From assembly GCA_009923475.1 (NCBI GenBank), contig RFTM01000021.1, positions 1-11,820 of the forward strand: a DNA stretch of 11,820 nt, given 5' to 3'. A model generated the notes under the pieces. The model worked only from the letters and a program-made list of their open reading frames with translations. It was not told the origin of the DNA and made no database searches. The DNA comes from Gammaproteobacteria bacterium (lineage in GTDB: Bacteria > Pseudomonadota > Gammaproteobacteria > Steroidobacterales > Steroidobacteraceae). A program made the position numbers and the translations under genes. Positions 6,912-11,820 of the stretch are shown here, in pieces. Numbering within the stretch: position 1 is the stretch's first letter; each line of letters begins with the position of its first letter.

Positions 6912-7624
6912 TGCCGCTGCGGCACCGCATCATCCTGCTCGCGGCATCTTTGGTCGCAGCGCCCGGCGCCATGGCCGAGGGCGGACGCGGTGAGGCGGTC
7001 ATCCGCGGCGGGAGCGCGGCGGAGCTGCGCTACCTCGTGGTCGCGACGCACTGCGCCGACCGCCTTTCGACCGAGTGGCGCCACCCTGACGGCTCGTTGG
7101 CGGCCGCCGAAGAAGTCGAGCTCACCGATGGTCGTTGGTCGCGCTACCGGTTGCGGCGTGCCAACCTCGGGCAGGACCTGCGGGCGGAGCGGCAGGGCGA
7201 CACCGTGACGATCACCGATGCCACACGCTCCTCCGGACGGCCCTTGGCGCGGCTGACGGCGCGAGGCACCTTGTTGGCAGGTCCCGAACTCGTGTCTTTC
7301 CTGCAGGAGAGACTGTCGGCGCTGCGTGCCGGCCGCGCGCTCGAGTTCCAGTACTTGTTGGCCGATCGCGGCACCGCCCTCGGTTTCATCGCGCGAGGGC
7401 GCGTGCAGGGACAGGAGACCACCATCGCGCTGGAGGCGTCCTCGGCTCTGGTCCGGCCGTTCGTGCCGACCACCACCTTCCGCTTCGCGGCCGACGGCGG
7501 GCTGCGCGAGGTGGTCGGACGGATGTTGCCGGTGGTCGGTGATCCGAGGTCGCAGAAGCCCCTCGACGGCGTGCTGCAGATGAGCGCTTCGCAATCAAGC
7601 TGTAACAGGAAGTCTTTAACGTAA
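6911..7624 (+). CDS. Exported protein of unknown function
   Basis: I do not recognise this family. The 237-residue protein begins at ATG 6911, sharing one base with the preceding stop (TGATG), so translation is probably coupled. The first 22 residues form a clear signal peptide: a basic start, the hydrophobic core IILLAASLVAA and an AMA cleavage site. The mature part has alternating polar and hydrophobic stretches that suggest beta structure, no membrane segment, and two isolated cysteines (THC near residue 48 and SSC near the C-terminus). It is probably periplasmic or outer-membrane associated. Its position between a lipid hydrolase and a glycosyltransferase suggests a role in lipid handling, but nothing in the sequence proves this. 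By eye its codon use is slightly less GC-biased than its neighbours. The next gene starts 4 bases after its stop. Confidence 0.82.
   Translation: MPLRHRIILLAASLVAAPGAMAEGGRGEAVIRGGSAAELRYLVVATHCADRLSTEWRHPDGSLAAAEEVELTDGRWSRYRLRRANLGQDLRAERQGDTVTITDATRSSGRPLARLTARGTLLAGPELVSFLQERLSALRAGRALEFQYLLADRGTALGFIARGRVQGQETTIALEASSALVRPFVPTTTFRFAADGGLREVVGRMLPVVGDPRSQKPLDGVLQMSASQSSCNRKSLT
7600..7620 (+). promoter_or_regulatory. Possible promoter or PHO half-site before the GT4 gene
   Basis: The 3' end of the preceding gene becomes clearly AT-richer here. CTGTAAC (7600-7606) resembles a PHO-box half-repeat. With the 7-mer 11 bases upstream the whole site matches the consensus at only about 11 of 18 positions. 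TTTAAC (7615-7620) is a 4-of-6 match to a -10. A start near 7627 would give a nearly leaderless transcript for ATG 7629. The case is weak, and normal read-through from upstream is equally likely. Confidence 0.22.
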
Positions 7625-7628
7625 GTCC

Positions 7629-8825
7629 ATGCGGATACTGATGTTGTCAGATGTGTTCTTCCCTCGGGTGAACGGCGTCTCGACGTCGATCCAGACCTTC
7701 CGCACGGACCTTCAGGCGCTCGGCCACAAGGTCACCTTGGTCGCCCCGGAGTATCCCTCCGCCGCAAGATCGGCGTTCGGCGAGGACCCGCTGGACACGG
7801 TGCGCCTCCCGTCCCGCGGCGTGCCGCGCGATCCCGAAGACCGGCTGCTCAAGTGGGCGCCGCTGATGCGTTGGGCGCAGTCGCTCCGTGCCGACGATGT
7901 CGACGTGGTCCACATCCAGACGCCCTTCGTGGCCCACTACGCCGGCGTGAAGCTGGCGCGGCGGCTCGGGTGTCCGGTGGTCGAGACCTACCACACCTAC
8001 TTCGAGCACTACCTGCATCACTACGTGCCCGGCATCCCGGCACCGCTGACGCGCGCGCTGGCCCGGCGCATGACCGTGTCGCAGTGCCATGCGGTGCAGG
8101 CCGTGGTGTCGCCCTCGCGGCAGATGGCCGAGGCGCTGCGCGAGTACGGCGTGCGGACGCCGATCGAGGTGCTGCCCACGGGGCTGCCGGCCTCGGCGTT
8201 CGGCAACGGCAACGGCGCGGCGTTCCGGGCGCAGTTCGGCATCCCGGCACAGCGGCCGGTGGCGACCTTCGTCGGCCGGGTCGCCCACGAGAAGAACATC
8301 GATTTCCTGCTGCAGATGCTGGTCGAGCTGCGCCGGCTCGTGCCGGAGGTGCTGCTCGTGATCGCCGGCGAAGGCCCCGCGGAGCCGCATCTGCGCGCCC
8401 TGGCCGCGAAGCTCGGCCTCGAGGCCAACGTCCTCTTCATCGGCTATCTGGAGCGCACGCGCGGCCTGCTCGACTGCTATCGGGCGGCGGACGCGTTCGT
8501 GTTCGCCTCGCGCACGGAGACGCAGGGCCTCGTGCTGATCGAGGCGATGGCCCAGGGCACGCCGGTGGTCTCGACGGCGGTGATGGGCACGGTGGACGTG
8601 CTGAGCGGGGCCGGCGGCGCGGTCGTGGTGCCCGAGGACGTGACGCCGTTCGCGGCGGCGGTCGCCGGCGTGCTGCGCGATCCGCAGCGCCGCGAGGAGC
8701 TCTCGCGGCGGGCGCGCGAGGACGCCGCGCGTTGGTCCTCGCGCCTGATGGCCGAGCGGCTCGTCCGGCTCTACGAGAGCGCGGTCGAGTCGGAGCTGCC
8801 CGGCCGCGAGGTGGCGCCGTCGTGA
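7629..8825 (+). CDS. GT4-family glycosyltransferase, candidate diacylglycerol glycosyltransferase
   Basis: GT-B fold, retaining glycosyltransferase of family GT4, 398 residues. The N-terminal acceptor domain begins MRILMLSDVFFPRVNGVSTS with the glycine-containing NGV loop. The C-terminal nucleotide-sugar domain shows FVGRVAHEKNI (R217, K222), IAGEGP, and the E-x7-E motif (E297 to E305) in RTETQGLVLIE. No transmembrane segment is seen, so it is probably a cytoplasmic enzyme acting at the inner membrane face. Proteins of this type include glycolipid synthases, and pairing with a PlcP-like esterase fits transfer of a hexose or hexuronic acid to diacylglycerol (inference). ATG 7629 is the first possible start after an in-frame stop and has no good ribosome site. 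It overlaps the next gene by 4 bases. Sugar donor and acceptor cannot be read from the sequence. Confidence 0.9.
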   Translation: MRILMLSDVFFPRVNGVSTSIQTFRTDLQALGHKVTLVAPEYPSAARSAFGEDPLDTVRLPSRGVPRDPEDRLLKWAPLMRWAQSLRADDVDVVHIQTPFVAHYAGVKLARRLGCPVVETYHTYFEHYLHHYVPGIPAPLTRALARRMTVSQCHAVQAVVSPSRQMAEALREYGVRTPIEVLPTGLPASAFGNGNGAAFRAQFGIPAQRPVATFVGRVAHEKNIDFLLQMLVELRRLVPEVLLVIAGEGPAEPHLRALAAKLGLEANVLFIGYLERTRGLLDCYRAADAFVFASRTETQGLVLIEAMAQGTPVVSTAVMGTVDVLSGAGGAVVVPEDVTPFAAAVAGVLRDPQRREELSRRAREDAARWSSRLMAERLVRLYESAVESELPGREVAPS

Positions 8826-9358
8826 GCGTGAGCGCGCTGTTCCTGCGCGCCGACCGGGCCGAGCACCGGCTCTGCCTCATCGCCAATGCCGCGGCCCGCC
8901 GCCGTGCGCTGCGCGCGCTGTTCCGCACCGTGAGCCGCTGGGGCGACGGCGTCTTCTGGTACCTGCTGATGGCGAGCATGCCGCTGTGGCTCGGCCGTGC
9001 CGCAGGCGCGCGCGCGGCGCTGCACATGCTGGCGGTCGGCGCGGTGGGCCTCGTCCTCTACAAGCTGCTGAAGCGCACGCTGGTGCGGGAGCGTCCGTTC
9101 ATCGGGCTGATCGGCATCGAGTGCGCCATGCCGCCGCTCGACCGCTACAGCTTCCCCTCCGGCCACACGCTGCACGCCGTGGCGTTCACGGTGCTCGCGG
9201 TCGGGTACGTGCCTTGGCTCGCGTGGCTGCTGGTGCCGTTCGCCGTGCTGGTCGCGGCCTCACGGGTGGTGCTCGGCCTGCACTATCCGTCGGATGTCGT
9301 GGTGGGCGCGCTGCTCGGTGCGGCGCTCGCCGCAGCCAGCAACGCCCTGGTCTCCTAG
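8822..9358 (+). CDS. PAP2-family membrane lipid phosphatase
   Basis: Integral membrane phosphatase of the PAP2 superfamily, 178 residues with several hydrophobic helices. All three catalytic motifs are complete: K-x6-RP (K84 to P92), PSGH (112-115, His115) and SR-x5-H-x3-D (S147, R148, H154, D158). Family members remove phosphate from phosphatidic acid, phosphatidylglycerol phosphate, undecaprenyl diphosphate or lipid A; the substrate here is unknown. In this operon, release of diacylglycerol from phosphatidic acid would feed the glycosyltransferase (inference). The GTG start at 8822 overlaps the preceding stop as GTGA; a second in-frame GTG at 8828 is an alternative. The stop is interleaved with that of the convergent dapE. 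Confidence 0.9.
   Translation: MSVSALFLRADRAEHRLCLIANAAARRRALRALFRTVSRWGDGVFWYLLMASMPLWLGRAAGARAALHMLAVGAVGLVLYKLLKRTLVRERPFIGLIGIECAMPPLDRYSFPSGHTLHAVAFTVLAVGYVPWLAWLLVPFAVLVAASRVVLGLHYPSDVVVGALLGAALAAASNALVS
9355..9358. other. Interleaved stop codons of convergent genes (CTAG)
   Basis: The palindrome CTAG supplies the plus-strand stop TAG (9356-9358) of the PAP2 gene and the minus-strand stop TAG (9355-9357) of dapE. There is no intergenic space, so any terminator for either gene must lie inside the other gene. Confidence 0.9.
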
Positions 9359-10497
9359 GACCCTGCGCCCTGGGCGAGCAGGCGCTCCAGCACGCCGCAG
9401 TAGATGCGGTGCAACAGGTCGACCTCCTCGATGCGCACGGCTTCGTTGACCTTGTGGATGGTCGCGTTGGTGACGCCGAGCTCGATGACCTGCGCGCCGA
9501 GCGGCGCGATGAAGCGCCCGTCCGAGGTGCCGCCGCCGGTCGACAGCTTGGGCGCCGCGCCGGTGACCGCGCGCGCGGCCTCGACCGCGGCCGCCGACAG
9601 CTCGCCGGGCGGCGTGTAGAAAGGTTCGCCCGACACGTACCACTCGAGGGTGTAGCGCACGCCGTGGCGGGTGAGGATGTCCTCGACGGTGGTTTTGAGG
9701 CGCTCCACGGTCTGCACCGGCGAATACCGCAGGTTGAAGCGCGCCTTGAGTTCGCCGGGGATGACATTGGGCGCGCCGGTCCCGGCGTTGAGGTTCGAGA
9801 TCTGGAAGGTGGTGGGCTGGAAGAACTCGTCGCCGGCGTCCCAGACCCGCGACGTGAGTTCGGCGAGCGCGGGCGCGAGCGTGTGCACCGGGTTCTCGGC
9901 GAGCTGCGGGTAGGCGACGTGGCCCTGCACGCCATGCACCGTCAGCCGCCCCGAGAGCGAACCCCGACGGCCGATCTTGATGGTGTCGCCCACGGCCTTG
10001 TCGCTGGACGGTTCGCCGACCACGCACCAGTCGATCTTCTCGCGGCGCTCGCGCAGCACCTCGACCACGCGCTTGGTGCCGTCCACCGACGGACCTTCCT
10101 CGTCGCTCGTGATGAGGAAGGCGATGGAACCGCGGTGCCCGGCATGCGCGGCGACGAACTCCTCGGTGGCCGTGACCATCGCGGCGAGGCCGCTCTTCAT
10201 GTCGGCCGCGCCGCGGCCGTAGAGCACGCCGTCGCGGATGACGGGCGCGAAGGGGTCGCTGCGCCATTCTTCGAGGGGACCGGTCGGCACGACATCGGTG
10301 TGGCCGGCGAAGCAGAGCAGGGGTCCGGAAGCCCCGCGGCGCGCCCAGAGGTTGGTGACGCTGCCGAACTGCAGGGTCTCGGTGCGGAAGCCTGCGGCCT
10401 CGAGCCGACGGGCCATGACCTCCTGGCAGCCGGAGTCGGCCGGGGTCACGGAGGGGCGCGAGATGAGCTCGCAGGTCAGGTCCAGGGTCTTCGACAT
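9355..10497 (-). CDS. dapE: Succinyl-diaminopimelate desuccinylase DapE
   Basis: Dinuclear zinc hydrolase (M20 family) that converts N-succinyl-LL-diaminopimelate to LL-diaminopimelate and succinate in the lysine and peptidoglycan pathway, in the cytoplasm. The 380-residue protein has the zinc and catalytic residues in the usual places: H66 and D68 in [12 protein letters not shown]99 in GAADMKSG, the E133-E134 pair in SDEEGPS, E162 in GEPSSD, and H348 in IHKVNE. These line up within one residue of Haemophilus DapE (H67, D100, E134, E135, E163, H349). It is the only minus-strand gene here and converges on the PAP2 gene. AAGG 5 to 6 bases before the ATG (complement of 10503-10506) is the likely ribosome site. 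It has no evident link to the phosphate genes. Confidence 0.96.
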   Translation of the reverse strand: MSKTLDLTCELISRPSVTPADSGCQEVMARRLEAAGFRTETLQFGSVTNLWARRGASGPLLCFAGHTDVVPTGPLEEWRSDPFAPVIRDGVLYGRGAADMKSGLAAMVTATEEFVAAHAGHRGSIAFLITSDEEGPSVDGTKRVVEVLRERREKIDWCVVGEPSSDKAVGDTIKIGRRGSLSGRLTVHGVQGHVAYPQLAENPVHTLAPALAELTSRVWDAGDEFFQPTTFQISNLNAGTGAPNVIPGELKARFNLRYSPVQTVERLKTTVEDILTRHGVRYTLEWYVSGEPFYTPPGELSAAAVEAARAVTGAAPKLSTGGGTSDGRFIAPLGAQVIELGVTNATIHKVNEAVRIEEVDLLHRIYCGVLERLLAQGAGS

Positions 10498-10566
10498 GGC
10501 GACCTTATAAGTGCCAACCCCCCGCCGCGCAAGGGTTTTCCGCGATCCGCCGACGGATTGTTACAA

Positions 10567-10584
10567 CTGTCATAAACCTGAAAC
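10567..10584 (+). promoter_or_regulatory. PHO box 1 of the pstS promoter
   Basis: CTGTCAT (10567-10573), spacer AAAC, and CTGAAAC (10578-10584) match the E. coli PHO-box consensus at 15 of 18 positions. Ten bases later TATCGT (10595-10600) is a 4-of-6 -10 hexamer, the same geometry as at phoB. PhoB bound here would replace the -35. The predicted start near 10607 leaves a leader of about 22 bases that holds the ribosome site. Confidence 0.88.
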
Positions 10585-10588
10585 CTTG

Positions 10589-10606
10589 CTGTCATATCGT
10601 TTACTC
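10589..10606 (+). promoter_or_regulatory. PHO box 2 of the pstS promoter, in phase with box 1
   Basis: CTGTCAT (10589-10595), spacer ATCG, and the poorer TTTACTC (10600-10606) continue the 11-base phase of box 1, so four 7-mers begin at 10567, 10578, 10589 and 10600. I count 12 of 18 consensus matches. The box overlaps the -10 assigned from box 1, so either the true -10 is different or the second site tunes or limits activity. Confidence 0.68.
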
Positions 10607-10616
10607 ACTCGAGAAA

Positions 10617-10621
10617 AGGAG
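10617..10621 (+). promoter_or_regulatory. Strong ribosome binding site of pstS
   Basis: AGGAG lies 7 bases before ATG 10629 in an A-rich leader. It is the best ribosome site in the window and fits the high expression expected of a periplasmic binding protein. Confidence 0.8.
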
Positions 10622-10628
10622 CCTACAG

Positions 10629-11687
10629 ATGTCCCGCATCCCCCGCGTCCTCGCCCTGACCGCCGCCGCTGCCCTCTCGGCCCTCGTGCCCGGCACGGCG
10701 TCCGCCCAGTCGGCCCGTGATTTCATCACCATCGTCGGGTCCTCGACGGTGTACCCCTTCACCACCACCGTCGCCGAGCAGTTCGGCCGCCAGGGCCGCT
10801 TCAAGACCCCGAAGGTCGAGAGCACCGGCACCGGCGGTGGCGTGAAGCTCTTCTGCAACGGCGTCGGTCCCCAGTTCCCCGACATCGTCAACGCCTCGCG
10901 CCGGATGAACGCGTCCGAGTTCGACACCTGCCGCAAGAACGGCGTGAAGGACATCGTCGAGGTGCGCGTGGGCTACGACGGCCTGACCATCGCCGAGAGC
11001 AAGCGCGGTCCGGTGCTCAACGTCACGCGCAAGCAGGTCTACCTCGCGCTGGCCAAGCAGATCCCGGATCCCGCCAACCCGACGGTGCTGATCCCGAACC
11101 CGTACACGACCTGGAACCAGATCGACAAGTCGCTGCCGGCGACCAAGATCGAGGTGCTGGGCCCGCCGCCGACCTCGGGCACGCGCGACTCGTTCCACGA
11201 GCTGTACATGGAAGCGGGCTGCCGCACCTACCCGTGGCTCAACACGCTGCGCGGCCAGGACGAGAAGCGCTTCAAGCGCATCTGCCACACCATGCGCGAG
11301 GACGGCGCGTTCATCGAGGCCGGCGAGAACGACAACCTCATCGTGCAGAAGATCGAGGCCAACCGCAGCGCCGTGGGCATCTTCGGCTTCTCGTTCCTCG
11401 AGGAGAACCTCGACCAGCTGCGCGGTTCCAAGATCGACGGCATCGAGCCGACCTTCGAGACGATCGCGTCGGGCAAGTATCCCGCCTCGCGTCCGCTCTT
11501 CATCTACGTGAAGAAGGCGCACATCGGCGTGATCCCGGGCCTGCTGGAGTTCGTCAACGAGTACGTCAGCGACAAGGCGCTGGGCGAAGAGGGCTACCTT
11601 GCGGACCGCGGTCTCGTGCCGCAGCCGAAGTCGGACCTCGCCCGCACCCGCGCCGACGTCAAGTCGCTCAAGAATTTCGCACCCTGA
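10629..11687 (+). CDS. pstS: Periplasmic phosphate-binding protein PstS
   Basis: Substrate-binding component of the high-affinity PstSCAB phosphate ABC transporter. The 352-residue precursor has a signal peptide of about 26 residues ending ASA before QS. Phosphate-contact regions of the family are present: GSSTVYPFT (37-45), STGTGGGV (65-72), ASRRM (89-93) and TSGTRDSF (182-189). E. coli PstS is 346 residues. It is preceded by in-phase PHO boxes and a strong ribosome site, so induction by PhoB is expected. The transporter genes pstC, pstA and pstB are not in the window. The next gene begins 24 bases after the stop and is not obviously pstC, because it starts with a cleavable signal peptide. 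The mature protein has four cysteines (C76, C101, C198 and one later), so periplasmic disulfides are possible. Confidence 0.96.
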   Translation: MSRIPRVLALTAAAALSALVPGTASAQSARDFITIVGSSTVYPFTTTVAEQFGRQGRFKTPKVESTGTGGGVKLFCNGVGPQFPDIVNASRRMNASEFDTCRKNGVKDIVEVRVGYDGLTIAESKRGPVLNVTRKQVYLALAKQIPDPANPTVLIPNPYTTWNQIDKSLPATKIEVLGPPPTSGTRDSFHELYMEAGCRTYPWLNTLRGQDEKRFKRICHTMREDGAFIEAGENDNLIVQKIEANRSAVGIFGFSFLEENLDQLRGSKIDGIEPTFETIASGKYPASRPLFIYVKKAHIGVIPGLLEFVNEYVSDKALGEEGYLADRGLVPQPKSDLARTRADVKSLKNFAP

Positions 11688-11711
11688 GTCCTTAGCGGAC
11701 AGGAAGGTTCC

Positions 11712-11820
11712 ATGACCCATCGACTCGCGAGGGTCGCCGCGGTGATCGCGGCGGCCACAGGAACGGCTTGCCTTGCGCAGGCCGCCGAAGCCGCCCCGAA
11801 GCCCGCTGCGGCGCCCGTCA
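11712..11820 (+). CDS. Start of an exported protein, cut by the window edge
   Basis: An open frame begins at ATG 11712, 24 bases after pstS, with AGGAAGG (11701-11707) as ribosome site, and runs off the window after 36 codons. The visible part is a signal peptide: THR, L and R near the start, a hydrophobic AAVIAAA core, and an AXA-like cleavage site around residues 22-25. A mature N-terminus rich in Ala and Pro follows. The cysteine in TAC is not in a proper lipobox, so a lipoprotein is less likely. Genes placed directly after pstS and carrying a signal peptide are often phosphate-selective porins of the OprO/OprP type, but 36 residues do not allow an identification. Confidence 0.72.
   Translation, partial: MTHRLARVAAVIAAATGTACLAQAAEAAPKPAAAPV

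Noticed and set aside
10504..10509. TATAAG on the minus strand as a -10 promoter element for dapE
   Set aside because: It would put the transcription start at the ATG, and it overlaps AAGG, which works better as the dapE ribosome site. No matching -35 was seen.
8986..10575. A 529-codon plus-strand frame over the PAP2 gene, dapE and the pstS promoter
   Set aside because: It runs antisense to dapE, whose zinc ligands are all in place, and reads through the pstS PHO boxes. It is not a fusion protein.
11688..11711. Terminator or attenuator between pstS and the next gene
   Set aside because: Only a 4-base-pair stem (GTCC with GGAC) can form and no T-run follows.
1..11820. tRNA or rRNA genes, insertion sequences, CRISPR arrays, phage or toxin-antitoxin genes
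   Set aside because: None found. Nearly every base lies in a recognised gene, with no long repeats, transposase motifs or tRNA-like cloverleaf stretches.

Overview
The window is a strongly GC-rich stretch of proteobacterial chromosome, densely packed with genes and containing no mobile elements, RNA genes or CRISPR arrays that I can see. A gammaproteobacterium is the most likely source. The yoaA-tsaB order on one strand matches the E. coli arrangement, PhoB/PhoR/PhoU and DsbB look like E. coli proteins in length and motifs, and the PhoB binding sites fit the E. coli PHO-box consensus. A betaproteobacterium cannot be excluded, and I cannot name a genus.

Layout. (1) 17-2693: a YoaA-type Fe-S helicase followed by tsaB (tRNA t6A synthesis). 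(2) 2722-6022: phoB, phoR, phoU and dsbB, with phoB/phoR and phoU/dsbB overlapping by 4 bases. (3) 6114-9358: a tight four-gene run after a perfect hairpin: an LpxH-like metallophosphoesterase, an exported protein of unknown function, a GT4 glycosyltransferase and a PAP2 lipid phosphatase. (4) 9355-10497, minus strand: dapE, whose stop codon is interleaved with that of the PAP2 gene in a shared CTAG. (5) 10498-11820: a promoter region with tandem PHO boxes, pstS, and the first 36 codons of another exported protein cut by the window edge.

Common theme. Most of the window concerns phosphate. PHO-box-like sites can be read directly in front of phoB (2679-2696, with a second at 2706-2723 over the start codon region) and in front of pstS (10567-10606, four 7-mers in an 11-base phase). 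Both promoters can be read with the same geometry, a PHO box, then 10 bases, then a -10 hexamer. The phosphate regulators thus appear to control themselves and the transporter. Set between them is the metallophosphoesterase + GT4 + PAP2 run. By family and pairing it resembles the plcP-agt systems that replace membrane phospholipids with glycolipids during phosphate starvation, rather than a lipid A gene set. This is the most interesting hypothesis here. Its weak point is that I find no convincing PHO box in front of the run. The second gene of the run and the cut gene after pstS are the least explained parts of the window.
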